64,000 nt of DNA from Kordiimonas pumila. GTDB lineage: Bacteria; Pseudomonadota; Alphaproteobacteria; Sphingomonadales; Kordiimonadaceae. This document shows positions 25,550 to 35,594 of this stretch, piece after piece. Both the position numbers and the translations under genes were made by a program. Numbering within the stretch: the first letter of the stretch is position 1; each line of letters starts with the position of its first letter. Under the pieces are notes generated by a model, which saw only the letters and a list, made by a program, of their open reading frames with translations, did no database searches and was not told the DNA's origin. Location of the stretch: contig NZ_CP061205.1 of NCBI RefSeq assembly GCF_015240255.1, positions 992,001 to 1,056,000 of the forward strand. Reading direction: 5' to 3'.

Positions 25550-27979
25550 TCACTCTGGTTTTAACAGGATTTTCTCTTGCGTTGATGCTTCAATTTTTTC
25601 CCGGCTGTAATAGGCAGGGAAATAGTCGCCATTTAACCAGCCTTCGTAGAGGTTATCATAAAAGGGGCTATCCGGGTTTCCTGATTGTCCGGGTGTATTT
25701 GTGCCAACGGTTTTATCCCAGTCGCTGGTGTCAGCAATGATCCGCAGGCTTGGCCCGGCGATATGATAGGGCGATCCAACACTGAGGTTAACAGTACTAC
25801 TGCTGCCGCCTTTAGGGTCACCACCAACATCAAATTTATCGGCTAGTTCAGGAACAATCTTGCTGAGCGGGTGCATTATTTTGCTGTAATGCTGTTTTTC
25901 ATTACCGTACTGCCACTGTGTTGTATCTGGCCCCAATTTCTCTGTGAGGGTGTTTACGGCGCTTTTTAGACTGCTTGTCAACAGCGTGTCTCTAGCCGCT
26001 TCAGCTTTACCGCTGAACAGGCCGTCCGGTGCGGTTTCAGGGGCTGTTGCCCATTTGACCACCTGTGTAAGCGGCAGGCTGGTTAAATAGGGGTAAGCTT
26101 CCTCAGGAACAAGGCTGTTACGCATAGCGGTACGCAGGGCATTTTCAAATGCAGCATAGATGTTTGCCGCAACAGAGTTTGCCGACATTCTATAATCCCA
26201 TGCCAGAAGCATTTGGCGGGCTTCTTCTGCTTTTGGGTCATTAAGCTGGATAGATTTAAACAGGGGTACAAGAATACGTGCCGGGATAGCAAGTTCATCA
26301 AACTGAATGGTCTTGGAATCCTCAATTGTCATATCGTTTCTGCTTGCTAGCAGTTCGCCAATGCGGTCAAAGCGGAATGGGTCTGCGCCAAGTGGGCTAT
26401 AAATATTGGGGTAGCCTTCAGGCACATTCACTTGGTTTGCTGTTTGGAAATACCCATTTTCAGGGTTTAACATATGCGGCATGGACTTGATGGGCGCAAA
26501 GCCGGCCCATTCATAGCGGCCATCACCGGTTACAGGTAAAAGCCCATTCCAACCAACCCGAAGCGGTGCAATGCCAACTGTTTGCCAGCCAATATTACCT
26601 TCTTTGTCCGCCCAGATCATATTTTCGCCCGGTAAGCCGCTATAGGAGCAGGCTTCCCGGAATGCCTGCCAGCTATCTGCCTGATCCATCCTGAGGCTTG
26701 CGAGATAGGGCGCGGTGCCAGTTTCCAGCCAAGCGGCGCGAAGGGCAAAGGCTTTATGGCCTTCTGTTTTTTCCATTAATACAGGGCCGTGTCTTGTATA
26801 CTTTAGGGTAACGGTAACTGGGGCTGCCCCGCGCACAGGAATTGTTTCACTGACAGTTTCCATGGCTTCCCATTTGCCTTCATAGCGGTATTCATTCGGG
26901 TTTTCAGGGTTTGTTTCGTAAACGTACAGGTCTTCTTGGTCGATCCGGAAGATGGTAAGCCCCCATGCGCCGTATTCATTATGCCCAATGGATATACCGG
27001 GCAGAACTGGCTCGCCGCCACCGATCACATTCCAACCGGGGGCGACAAGGTGCGCCCAGTAGCGGAGCGACGGCATAGTGATAGACCGGTGTGGGTCATT
27101 TGCCATTATGGGAAAGCCGCTTTTGGTTTTTGAGCCTGCAATAAGCCAGTTGTTACTGCCGATTGTGTTCATCTCTTCCATCACATTCGGCGGGCTTTGG
27201 TTGTGGTTATTCAGGCTTGCGAAATTTACAGCGCTGCTATCTGTGATGTTATTAGCCGCCAGATCGTCTTTATCAAATGCGGGCGGCGTACGCGATGCTG
27301 TATAAAGGTCCATCAGGTTATTGCGAATATCAGACAGGTCTACGCCGTCGAATGCCTTGAGATATGCTTTTTCTGTAAAAGGGAATAGGGCTTCGGTAGC
27401 GTCTGGACCGGTCATGTCAACAAGGGCAGATAGCATTACCTCCTGCGAGGCACCGCCGGTTAGCGCATTATGGCGCGATATAACCACTTCGGGTGTCCAG
27501 TAACCGGGGGTGATGCCAAGAAGCTGAAATTCAACAGGCAGCAAGTCAGGGTTTTTGCGGGTTTCTTCAATGTAGGCATTCACACCGCGAACAAACGATG
27601 TGATAATTTCTTTTCCGTCTTTATGGTAATGCTGCATTTCGGCATCCATATCACCCCTGAATTTTAGGAGCCGGGCGCCAATATCATGCTGGAGAGCTTT
27701 TTCGCCCTGAATTTCGGCCATTAGGCCCAAAGCACGCCTGCGCCATATTTCAAACTGGAACAGCCTGTCGCGTGCAGCACTATACCCTTGGGCAAAAAAC
27801 AGATCGGCTTGATTTTGTGCATAAATGTGCGAAATACCCCATTTGTCCTTGAGGATTTCAACAGGGGCTACAAGGCCTGCTGTTTCCAGGTGCTGTGTTG
27901 TTTCAGCTAAAGCAGGGCTCCCAACCATGCAAAAAGCCGCCATTGCCCTAATAAGATGTTTCCGTAAACGCAATTCCAT
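25550..27979 (-). CDS. Penicillin acylase family (S45) Ntn hydrolase
   Basis: About 809 residues from an ATG at 27979 (GGGGGA site), with a signal peptide ending PALA-E. It is made as one chain that would cut itself at the Gly-Ser of TIGSNNWLIAG near residue 275, freeing the catalytic Ser of the beta chain. FFAQGYSAARDRLFQFEIWRR in the alpha chain and GENMIWADKEGNIGWQ in the beta chain are family hallmarks. It acts in the periplasm on amides such as N-acyl peptides or acyl-homoserine lactones; penicillin need not be the substrate. A terminator follows. Confidence 0.92.
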   Translation of the reverse strand: MELRLRKHLIRAMAAFCMVGSPALAETTQHLETAGLVAPVEILKDKWGISHIYAQNQADLFFAQGYSAARDRLFQFEIWRRRALGLMAEIQGEKALQHDIGARLLKFRGDMDAEMQHYHKDGKEIITSFVRGVNAYIEETRKNPDLLPVEFQLLGITPGYWTPEVVISRHNALTGGASQEVMLSALVDMTGPDATEALFPFTEKAYLKAFDGVDLSDIRNNLMDLYTASRTPPAFDKDDLAANNITDSSAVNFASLNNHNQSPPNVMEEMNTIGSNNWLIAGSKTKSGFPIMANDPHRSITMPSLRYWAHLVAPGWNVIGGGEPVLPGISIGHNEYGAWGLTIFRIDQEDLYVYETNPENPNEYRYEGKWEAMETVSETIPVRGAAPVTVTLKYTRHGPVLMEKTEGHKAFALRAAWLETGTAPYLASLRMDQADSWQAFREACSYSGLPGENMIWADKEGNIGWQTVGIAPLRVGWNGLLPVTGDGRYEWAGFAPIKSMPHMLNPENGYFQTANQVNVPEGYPNIYSPLGADPFRFDRIGELLASRNDMTIEDSKTIQFDELAIPARILVPLFKSIQLNDPKAEEARQMLLAWDYRMSANSVAANIYAAFENALRTAMRNSLVPEEAYPYLTSLPLTQVVKWATAPETAPDGLFSGKAEAARDTLLTSSLKSAVNTLTEKLGPDTTQWQYGNEKQHYSKIMHPLSKIVPELADKFDVGGDPKGGSSSTVNLSVGSPYHIAGPSLRIIADTSDWDKTVGTNTPGQSGNPDSPFYDNLYEGWLNGDYFPAYYSREKIEASTQEKILLKPE

Positions 27980-28073
27980 TCCAATTCCCCCGACTGATAT
28001 AGTAAGCACAAGCATACTAGTTTCTATAAACTTCGCTTACAATTGCCATATATGCAACAGGTGGTGCCCAACA

Positions 28074-28097
28074 GTTTGGTAAGGTTTTTTACCAAAC
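28074..28097. promoter_or_regulatory. Inverted repeat upstream of S45 hydrolase gene
   Basis: GTTTGGTA and TACCAAAC form a perfect 8-bp inverted repeat with an 8-base T-rich spacer, about 95 bp upstream of the S45 start. It may be an operator. It lacks a following T-run in the direction of the TonB receptor gene, so it is less likely to be a terminator. Confidence 0.35.
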
Positions 28098-28120
28098 CGG
28101 TTTGCTGGTGTGATGGCCAT

Positions 28121-28148
28121 AAAAAACGGCCCGACAAAAGCCGGGCCG
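28121..28148 (-). terminator. Terminator of the TonB receptor gene
   Basis: Stem CGGCCCG/CGGGCCG around an ACAAAAGC loop. On the minus strand six T follow. It lies 27 bp past the receptor stop codon. Confidence 0.85.
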
Positions 28149-28174
28149 TAGGTATCGTTTTATTGAAGGCTTTT

Positions 28175-30457
28175 TTAGAAGCTATAGCCTAAGTTAATGC
28201 CGATTGTGCGCGGTGTGAGCGCAATAAGTGTACCCGCGCCGCCGTTATTGGTGATGCCCTTACTGTTCATCAGATTACGGGCAAACAGGGACACCTTCCA
28301 GTCAGCGGCCTCCAGGCCGAGGCGTGCATTAATCATGCTATAATCACCAAAAGTGGCATAGTAGAGGTATGTTGGCCTAAAGCCATTGGCAGATTCGCCT
28401 GTATACGAATAATCAAGCCTGGCAATCGCATTAAGGGTGTCTGTGACAGGCGTGATATATTCTGCAGAAAGAGATGCCGTATATTCTGGTACATACGGTA
28501 TTTTATCGCCTTTCAAGCCAGTGCTGGATACCACCAGAACATTCTCGTTAGACTGGTCTTCTGTCAGGTAAGCGTCGAGGTAGGCAAATGTCGCTGTAAA
28601 TGTCAGGCCGCTTGTTGGGCGCAGCATGGCGTCAAATTCTATCCCTTCAACACGGGCAGAGCCTGCGTTGGTGAGATACCGGAATACGTTATCGGGGGTG
28701 GATCCGGTAATTTGCATGTTTTTCCAGTCTGTGCGGAACAGGCTGGTATTGAAAATCAGCTTATTATCGAACCACGATGTTTTTAGACCGATTTCATAGT
28801 TCCACAGGCTATCTGCATCATATATTTCAAGGTTTGTTGGCAAATTAGGGGTGTTGTTCACACCGCCGGGACGAAAGCCTTCAGCGATAGTTGCATACAC
28901 CATAATGTCGTCATTGATTTTATAGTCAGCGCCGTATTTGGTTACCCAGCCAGAGGCATCAGCATCTACTGAACTATAGTCACCTGGTGCCTGAAATGTA
29001 GGTGCACTCGGGATTAAAACTTCACCTGAAATTGTCTTTTTATAATTATAGCGCCGTATGCCTGCTGTTAGGGTTAGGTCTTCTATAACTTCATAGCTTG
29101 CTTCTGCAAACAGAGCGGTTTGCTTCACATCATTTTGAATGTAGCGAAGACCAGTTACATCAATGGGTGTAATCAGCTCACCTGTTTCAGCGTCAGCTGT
29201 TACAACATAGCTGTCGATGTGGTCGTCGCGTTTTTCATAGTATCCACCAACGGTCCACTGAAAGGGGCCACTGTCATTGGACGATAGCCTTATTTCCTGC
29301 GTGAACACTTCGTTATCAAGTACGGCATAGAAAAACCCGGGTGTGCGAGTTTCGGCATAAGCTGTGTATTCATCAATCTGATCTGCCGTACAGCTGTCAG
29401 GGGATGTTAGGCCAAAATAGATGCGGCACGGTGTTGTTGGAAACGAAATGGATGTGTTAACTGTAGCTGTTGCATCTACTGTTCTGTTGGTTTTTGATTT
29501 TTGCCACCCCGTTGAGGATGTCAGCGTAGCAAAGCCCAGATCCCAGTCCAGAACGCCGCTGATCATTTTGAAGTTTTCTTCGTATGACAAAAGCACAGGG
29601 TCGTTACTGTTATAAAAGCCTAAGGTCTCATCAAAATAGGCTGAGCCATCCAGCGTTGATTTCTGGAAAACACCGGTCAAGGTAAAATTTACCGTGTCTG
29701 ATGGTTTGAAACCCAGTATTAACCTGCCGCCTTGCTGCTCGGAATCGTTCACGTTATCGCGCCCAAGCGTGACATTATCGACATAGCCATCTGTGTCCTG
29801 TGTGCTGAGAACCAGACGGGCTGCAAACTTTTCGTTGAAGGGTACATTCACCATGCCCTTCACAGCATACCCAAAACCGCCGCCTTTGGTGTCTGTCATT
29901 TGGCCGAGCACTTCGCCTTCATACTCTTCGAAGTTTGGCTTGTTAAACAGAATACGAATAGCACCGCCCATGGAACTGGCGCCGTATAGGGTGCCTTGTG
30001 GGCCGCGCAGCACTTCAACCCGTTCGATATCAAAAAGATTCAGGTCGCCGGTACGACCACCGGGGTCAGAGCTGGTGCCGTTTGAGCCGATAATAGGAGT
30101 TTCATCATAATATAGGCCAAGTGTTGCTTCGCCTTGGCTTCTAATGCCGCGTACAGAAAGTCTGCCTCGGCCGCCGCCGGTTTCGCCTTCTTGCACGACA
30201 AGACCGGGTACAAAACGGAAGACATCATCCAGACCTGTTGCACCCATGCTTCTCAGTGTTTCACTGGAAATAGCACTAATGGCTGCTGGTGTTTCCTGTA
30301 ATGAAGTGGAGCGCTTGAGAGCGGTTACGATAATTTCGTCAAAAATTTCATCACTATCTGCTGCTGTCTGCGCAGTCGCCGTTTGAGCGGTAAATGCTCC
30401 AAGGCATAGGCTAATTGCTGTAGCGCAGGCTGTATGTTTGCCGGTTAATCTATACAC
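28175..30457 (-). CDS. TonB-dependent outer membrane receptor
   Basis: A 760-residue receptor with a signal peptide (cut near TAQTAAADSDE), a TonB-box-like DEIIVTA at about residue 40, a plug domain (LQETPAAISAIS; GLDDVFRFVPGLVV; VEVLRGPQGTLYGASSMGGAIR) and a 22-strand barrel ending INLGYSF. The group is common in alphaproteobacteria and takes up siderophores, haem or complex organic molecules. AGGGAGAAG precedes the ATG. A putative Fe(III)-binding protein gene lies next upstream, but the peptidase neighbours mean an iron substrate is not certain. Confidence 0.93.
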   Translation of the reverse strand: MYRLTGKHTACATAISLCLGAFTAQTATAQTAADSDEIFDEIIVTALKRSTSLQETPAAISAISSETLRSMGATGLDDVFRFVPGLVVQEGETGGGRGRLSVRGIRSQGEATLGLYYDETPIIGSNGTSSDPGGRTGDLNLFDIERVEVLRGPQGTLYGASSMGGAIRILFNKPNFEEYEGEVLGQMTDTKGGGFGYAVKGMVNVPFNEKFAARLVLSTQDTDGYVDNVTLGRDNVNDSEQQGGRLILGFKPSDTVNFTLTGVFQKSTLDGSAYFDETLGFYNSNDPVLLSYEENFKMISGVLDWDLGFATLTSSTGWQKSKTNRTVDATATVNTSISFPTTPCRIYFGLTSPDSCTADQIDEYTAYAETRTPGFFYAVLDNEVFTQEIRLSSNDSGPFQWTVGGYYEKRDDHIDSYVVTADAETGELITPIDVTGLRYIQNDVKQTALFAEASYEVIEDLTLTAGIRRYNYKKTISGEVLIPSAPTFQAPGDYSSVDADASGWVTKYGADYKINDDIMVYATIAEGFRPGGVNNTPNLPTNLEIYDADSLWNYEIGLKTSWFDNKLIFNTSLFRTDWKNMQITGSTPDNVFRYLTNAGSARVEGIEFDAMLRPTSGLTFTATFAYLDAYLTEDQSNENVLVVSSTGLKGDKIPYVPEYTASLSAEYITPVTDTLNAIARLDYSYTGESANGFRPTYLYYATFGDYSMINARLGLEAADWKVSLFARNLMNSKGITNNGGAGTLIALTPRTIGINLGYSF

Positions 30458-30644
30458 ATTTCTTCTCCCTTACCTTTTTTGTCAAAGGCATTGTGTACCT
30501 GCCTTGAGGACTTGCTTAGGCATGTTATGGATGCCCTTTTGATAGGGTGGCTCAAAATACACCAGCAGGCTTTTCCATTGGGATAGGGCAATTTACAATT
30601 TGGTTAAACATATTTTATAGAGGTATTTGTAAAGAAAGAGCGGG

Positions 30645-30675
30645 CATAAAAAAAGTGCCGGAAAATCCGGCACTT
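30645..30675 (-). terminator. Terminator of the Fe-binding protein gene
   Basis: Nine-bp perfect stem AAGTGCCGG/CCGGCACTT with a 5-base loop, followed on the minus strand by a T-run. It lies 30 bp past the stop of the gene at 30705. Confidence 0.85.
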
Positions 30676-30704
30676 ATAAGTTTGGGGATTATGGATGTGG
30701 TTCT

Positions 30705-31718
30705 TTATTCCCAGCCTGTCTCGGAATAAATTTTATCAGCTATCTGAATTTTCCCGCGCAATTTATTCAGGTTTAGGTCGCTAATTTTGGGGCGGCCCAT
30801 ATCTTTCAATCGCTGTGGCCATTCAACACCCGGTACGACAGGGTATTTAAAAACATTCTCAGCCATCAGTTCCTGGCCTTTGTCAGACAAGATAAAGTCT
30901 ACAAATTTAAGGGCGGCCTCGCGGTTTTCTGTTGTTTTGGAAACGGCGACTGCGGTTACGTTAGCTGCTGTGCCGCGTGTTGCCTGCTCTGGCCAAATAA
31001 CACTTACTTTTGATGTAAGTTCTGGCATTTGCTCAGTGTAACTATCGGGAATGTTATATTTGCTGGTGCGTTTGCCCTCGCGCATATAGTGATAATAATA
31101 GTTATCCAAAAGCGCGACATCACATTCGCCGTTTGCGATATGGCTGATATTATCCATATCGTTATCGTAAACCCGCTTGGTTTCGGCATTTTCACGAACA
31201 GCTTTTGCCCACGCACGGGCTTTCTCTTCACCGTCTTCTACAATCAGGGTTGCAAGAAAAGACCGGTTTGATTTGTAGCTACCTTCGAGAAGGCATATAC
31301 GGCCCTTGAGAGCAGGGTCCATCAGCCCGTAAACAGAGGTAAGCTTATCCGCGCTTATTTTGTCGGCATTGTAGGCAATGCCGCGTAGTCGAACAACAAC
31401 ACCATACCAAAGGCCTTTTTCATCACGCCACTGCACGGGCACACGGGCGTCACGTTCTGGCGATTGAATGTTGGAAAACTGCTCGTTTTCAACACGTTCT
31501 AGCGTCGAAAAATCAGGCACAAACATCACGTCTGTGTCGAACGCATCATCTGAATTTGTAACCGTTACTTTTATGCCGGTGTCGTGGGTAAACGCCTGCA
31601 CAACCGGATAAAGAAATTCTTTGCCGTGGTACCAGTTCACTGTGATGGCGTCGCCCGCACTTGCTGGTTGCAAGCCTGCTATAAAAAAGCTTGCCAGTAG
31701 TATTTTAGAAAACTTCAT
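30705..31718 (-). CDS. Periplasmic Fe(III)-binding ABC substrate-binding protein, orphan
   Basis: A 337-residue FbpA/FutA-like protein: signal peptide ending QPASA-G, then VNWYHGKEFLYPVVQAFTHDTGIKV at the N-lobe, and NYYYHYM near residue 210 with the paired Tyr that bind ferric iron in this family. The usual FbpB permease and FbpC ATPase genes are not adjacent, so it must work with a transporter encoded elsewhere. It is transcribed toward the TonB receptor gene but separated from it by a terminator. Low-level regulation sites were not identified. Confidence 0.88.
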   Translation of the reverse strand: MKFSKILLASFFIAGLQPASAGDAITVNWYHGKEFLYPVVQAFTHDTGIKVTVTNSDDAFDTDVMFVPDFSTLERVENEQFSNIQSPERDARVPVQWRDEKGLWYGVVVRLRGIAYNADKISADKLTSVYGLMDPALKGRICLLEGSYKSNRSFLATLIVEDGEEKARAWAKAVRENAETKRVYDNDMDNISHIANGECDVALLDNYYYHYMREGKRTSKYNIPDSYTEQMPELTSKVSVIWPEQATRGTAANVTAVAVSKTTENREAALKFVDFILSDKGQELMAENVFKYPVVPGVEWPQRLKDMGRPKISDLNLNKLRGKIQIADKIYSETGWE

Positions 31719-31938
31719 AACCTATCTCCCTTTTCATACTGAATAGACGGGCAACACCTCGAAAAACCGTATGTATGACAGTTATGTCGTATTTCTTTCA
31801 TCTAACTGCCAAGCCTTCGCAAAGAACTCTCCCTATTACCCCGCCTAGATTGCCTCGGTTTTGCAGATTAGGTGAATTGACAAACCGGGGAATAATCAAT
31901 ACTCGGCATAGTATGCGAAATTGTTTATAAGGGCAGCT

Positions 31939-32925
31939 ATGGAACAGATTATTTTCATTGCAGATAGAATGCTTGGGGCTGCTAAACGGCTGACAGAGGC
32001 GCCGTACCTTTTATCTACGCTTGCTTTTGTACTTGCAGCATGGGCATACGAGATAAAGAAAGGTACAGCCACCTTTAATTTTGTAAAATATTGCTTCCCG
32101 AAACAGGTTTTTCTACATCCCTCTGCCCGGTTTGATTATAAATATTTCCTGTTTGATCGGGTCTTTATTACCGGGATGCATGCTTTGGGGCTGGTTCTTC
32201 TGGGACTTGCGGTCAATAAAGCTGTGCCATTTTATGAAGGCATTAGCGACAATAATTTCCTGATTACGATTTTTTATACAGCAGTTTTGGCGATAGCCTA
32301 TGATTTTGGTAAGTTTATCGCCCATTACCTAGAGCATTTTGTGCCGTTTTTGTGGCAATTTCACCGGCTGCACCATTCGGCGGGGGTGCTAACGCCGATC
32401 ACAAATTACCGCGCCCACCCGGTTGATCGTATTATGGCAGCCCTGTGCACGCTGGCGATGCGTTTTGTAGTAACAGGCGTGTTTTTACTTATATTCCCGG
32501 GGGAGCTGACTGTAGTGGAAATTCTGGGCTCGAACGCGTTGCAACTTTTTATAAACATGCTTGGCAGCAGTCTTGGTCATTCCCACGTCTGGATATCATA
32601 CGGCCGGGTTTTAAATCATATTTTTATCAGCCCGGCACAGCACCAAATTCATCATTCCAGCGAAGAACGCCACCTTGATAAAAACATGGGCCTTAAGCTT
32701 GCGGTATGGGACTGGATGTTTGGTACCCTTTATGTGCCAAAAGAGCGCGAGCAGTTTAAGTTGGGCTTAAAGGGCGAAAATTGGGAAGTGCCAACGTCTG
32801 TTTTTGATGCCTATGTTGGCCCGTTCAAGCGCCTGAAAGACCCTGTTAATAGGGCACTTACCCGCCGCGGCGCAGAAGAAAAATCTGCGCCAGCAGATAC
32901 TGAAACGGAACGGGAAGCCGCTTAA
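31939..32925 (+). CDS. Fatty acid hydroxylase / sterol desaturase family membrane enzyme
   Basis: About 328 residues from an ATG at 31939 (AAGGG site). Four or so transmembrane helices and the three His boxes of the di-iron membrane oxygenases are present: HYLEH near residue 132, HRLHHS near 143 and HQIHHS near 235. It would use O2 to hydroxylate or desaturate a lipid or carotenoid in the inner membrane. A charged tail of about 25 residues follows the domain. The next gene is convergent with 2 bp between stops. Confidence 0.88.
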   Translation: MEQIIFIADRMLGAAKRLTEAPYLLSTLAFVLAAWAYEIKKGTATFNFVKYCFPKQVFLHPSARFDYKYFLFDRVFITGMHALGLVLLGLAVNKAVPFYEGISDNNFLITIFYTAVLAIAYDFGKFIAHYLEHFVPFLWQFHRLHHSAGVLTPITNYRAHPVDRIMAALCTLAMRFVVTGVFLLIFPGELTVVEILGSNALQLFINMLGSSLGHSHVWISYGRVLNHIFISPAQHQIHHSSEERHLDKNMGLKLAVWDWMFGTLYVPKEREQFKLGLKGENWEVPTSVFDAYVGPFKRLKDPVNRALTRRGAEEKSAPADTETEREAA

Positions 32926-32927
32926 GG

Positions 32928-34187
32928 TTATACCACCCCATTAAGCGGTGTCCCGGCTTTCAGGTGTTCTTTAAAATGATCATTTAAAACGGCACCTAGG
33001 GCACTTGCGCCAAGAGGTGTGCCACTTAACCGCTGGAGCATGGCAAAACCCGGGTTCCAGTTACCTTCGATCATCATGATGCCCGTTTCTGTAATTGCCA
33101 CATCCCAGCCTATATGCACAAACTCGCTAAAGCCGGCTTCATGGGCATGGAGGCAAAATGCCTGAACCTGTTTCCATTCGGGGATGCAGGTACCTTTAAT
33201 GGGGGCCTTTGTATAGGGGTGGTGTGTGGCTACATCATCCTTCAAACTACCTACCCTATTGTTATAGACACCAGCGCCGAGCAGGCCGGTTTCAGGGTCT
33301 ATGGGGGCCGCAATATTACCGCCGTTAAAGTTGTCGGTTATATTCTCCGGGCTACCGGACATGCGCAAAACTGCGTCTGTTATCTGGTATGTACCGTCTG
33401 TTGTTCTAGCTGTTACTACCCGCACTGTTGCAAGGCCGCCGGGAGACAGTATTTTAAGAGCTTCACAGTTAGTAAGCAAAGGTTGAATAAGATAGGGCCT
33501 ATTTGTGCCAAGCTGTGTTAGCTCTTCCCTGAAAGCCGCTTCATTATATTCGGTACCATCTTTTTTATTTTTGTAGAGCTCGTTACTATATTCAAAGCAG
33601 TGCGTGTTTTGGCCGCTAATGCCCTCACGGGGTTTAATGAATAAACTGGATTTTGGTAATGTTTCGGGCAAGGGGCTGTGGTCTAGCACAAAAGAAATGC
33701 TGGCTGCAGCAATACCCGCTTCGCTGCATACGCTTGTAAAGCGTTCCTTGTTCTTGAGTTTTTGAATGTCCTGCCCAGACCCACTGTTCAGGAGTAGGTG
33801 CATGCCTTTGGTTTCATACTTACGGGTATAAAGGGCGGGGCTGTAGTCGCCGCTTTCCAGATCGTAATAATAATATTCAGAAGGCAAAATACCGTATAAA
33901 ACCGCATTTTTAAGGTGGGTGAGATAGTCACACCAGAATTGGCGCTTTATAAGGCCTATGAGGCCTGCAGCTTTTTGGCGCCGCCAATGAAGCGCCCATA
34001 TAAAAATTGCAAGTGGCATGAAAGCGAGAAGCGGGAGCCGCACCAAAAACAGAAAGAAAAGGAAAATGGCTGATTTTTGTTGCACTAACAGGGCATAATA
34101 GGCGGGTGAATGGTTCACGAGCGCCGGGTTCGGGCGTATTAAATGCCAGAAAATATTCAAGGGGATGGGCCGCAGGCATTTTGTCAT
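32928..34187 (-). CDS. Sugar-transfer-associated ATP-grasp protein
   Basis: About 419 residues from an ATG at 34187 with a GGGA site; one N-terminal hydrophobic segment (residues about 38-62). The ATP-grasp domain (about 130-410) has FIKPREGISGQN, LATVRVVTA, NFNGGNIAAPIDPETG and HIGWDVAITETGIMMIEGN, which matches the ATPgrasp_ST type found in polysaccharide loci. Such proteins probably attach an amino acid or similar group to a glycan. It stands apart from other glycan genes here. Substrate unknown. Confidence 0.8.
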   Translation of the reverse strand: MTKCLRPIPLNIFWHLIRPNPALVNHSPAYYALLVQQKSAIFLFFLFLVRLPLLAFMPLAIFIWALHWRRQKAAGLIGLIKRQFWCDYLTHLKNAVLYGILPSEYYYYDLESGDYSPALYTRKYETKGMHLLLNSGSGQDIQKLKNKERFTSVCSEAGIAAASISFVLDHSPLPETLPKSSLFIKPREGISGQNTHCFEYSNELYKNKKDGTEYNEAAFREELTQLGTNRPYLIQPLLTNCEALKILSPGGLATVRVVTARTTDGTYQITDAVLRMSGSPENITDNFNGGNIAAPIDPETGLLGAGVYNNRVGSLKDDVATHHPYTKAPIKGTCIPEWKQVQAFCLHAHEAGFSEFVHIGWDVAITETGIMMIEGNWNPGFAMLQRLSGTPLGASALGAVLNDHFKEHLKAGTPLNGVV

Positions 34188-34346
34188 GATATTCCCTTTT
34201 TTAGTCACTCAGGAAGGCTATAGCGAAAACAGGAATAATGTCTAGAACTGTTCTGGCGTGGTGCCGGAAACCATAAAGGCAATGCTCTTGTCTAGCGCCG
34301 TTGAACTCGCTAGGGTGCGCCGATATGAAGCCTTAGAGAAAATGTG

Positions 34347-35573
34347 ATGCCCCAAGAGACAACTGAAATGCTTGATGTTGCCATTATAGGGGCTGGCCCT
34401 GCGGGCCTTATGGCGGCAGAAGTGCTGGCAGAAAAAGGCCTAAAGGCTGTTGTTTTTGATGCGATGCCAACACCGGCACGCAAACTTTTAATGGCAGGAA
34501 AATCAGGCCTCAATATTACATACATTGAAGCGCTCAACACCTTTGTTACCCGGTACGGGGAACGCGCGGAAAGTATCAGGCCTGCACTTGAAGCCTTTAC
34601 ACCAGATCAGGTGCGTACATGGGCTGACGGACTGGGAGCTGAAACCTTTACAGGGTCATCGCGGCGTGTTTTTCCGCGTGTGATGAAGGCTTCCCCTTTG
34701 CTGCGGGCATGGCTTGCGCGGCTTTCTGGTGCAGGGGTTATACTTAGGCCCCGCCACCGCTGGACAGGGTGGGGTGAAGCCGGAACGTTATTATTTACAG
34801 CCCCTGAGGGGTTGGTCGCGGTAAAAGCAAAAGCGGTTATACTGGCGCTGGGTGGTACAAGCTGGCCGCGCTTAGGGGCTGACGGTAGCTGGCAAAAATA
34901 CCTGACTGAAAAAGGGGTGGAGATAGCCCCGTTTCGCCCTGCCAATTGCGGCTTTAATTGCCACTGGAGCCCTTATTTCATAGAGAAATTTGCTGGCACA
35001 CCAGTTAAAAACATTATTCTCTCTGTAGGTGAGCAACGGGTGCAGGGTGATTTTGTCATTAGTAAATACGGCATAGAGGGAAGTGCTGTCTACGGCCTTG
35101 CGGCACTTATCCGTGATCGATTGTCGGAAGGCCAAAACTCAGACCTGCAACTGGATTTGGTGCCAGGTAGAACGATTGAGCGTTTAAAGGCAGATCTGGC
35201 CAAACCAAAAGGCAAAAAATCTTTTGCAACGCATCTGAAGCGCGTAACGGGCTTGGCAGGGGTTAAAGCCGGTTTAGTGCGCGAGTGTGTGGGGGCAGAC
35301 GATATAGCAGACCCAAACCGCTTGGCTATGGCCATTAAATCTATATCTCTACCGGTTATAAGCCCGCGTCCAGTGGCAGAGGCCATTAGCGTGGCTGGGG
35401 GTGTTTCGTTCAGTGCGGTAGACAGCAACCTGATGCTTAAAAGTGTGCCGGGTATATTCTGTGCCGGTGAAATGCTGGACTGGGAAGCCCCAACGGGTGG
35501 CTATCTGATTACGGCCTGCCTTGCACAAGGTAAACAGGCCGCTGAAGGCGCGATAAACTGGTTACAAAGATAA
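34347..35573 (+). CDS. HI0933-like FAD-dependent oxidoreductase
   Basis: About 408 residues. The FAD-binding Rossmann motif IIGAGPAGLMAAEVLAEKG opens the protein, followed by ARKLLMAGKSGLNIT, a signature of the BaiN/HI0933 flavoproteins, and a closing GEMLDWEAPTGGYLITACLAQG. The subgroup with RRVFPRVMKASPLLRAWL corresponds to the TIGR03862-like branch. Reaction is not well defined; some relatives reduce bile acids or tRNA-linked substrates. ATG at 34347 follows a GTG. Confidence 0.85.
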   Translation: MPQETTEMLDVAIIGAGPAGLMAAEVLAEKGLKAVVFDAMPTPARKLLMAGKSGLNITYIEALNTFVTRYGERAESIRPALEAFTPDQVRTWADGLGAETFTGSSRRVFPRVMKASPLLRAWLARLSGAGVILRPRHRWTGWGEAGTLLFTAPEGLVAVKAKAVILALGGTSWPRLGADGSWQKYLTEKGVEIAPFRPANCGFNCHWSPYFIEKFAGTPVKNIILSVGEQRVQGDFVISKYGIEGSAVYGLAALIRDRLSEGQNSDLQLDLVPGRTIERLKADLAKPKGKKSFATHLKRVTGLAGVKAGLVRECVGADDIADPNRLAMAIKSISLPVISPRPVAEAISVAGGVSFSAVDSNLMLKSVPGIFCAGEMLDWEAPTGGYLITACLAQGKQAAEGAINWLQR

Positions 35574-35594
35574 CTATCGTGAACCCTGTCTACA

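Noticed and set aside
25550-27979. Dedicated antibiotic-resistance penicillin acylase
   Set aside because: Family membership does not fix the substrate; peptide or acyl-homoserine lactone hydrolysis is equally likely.
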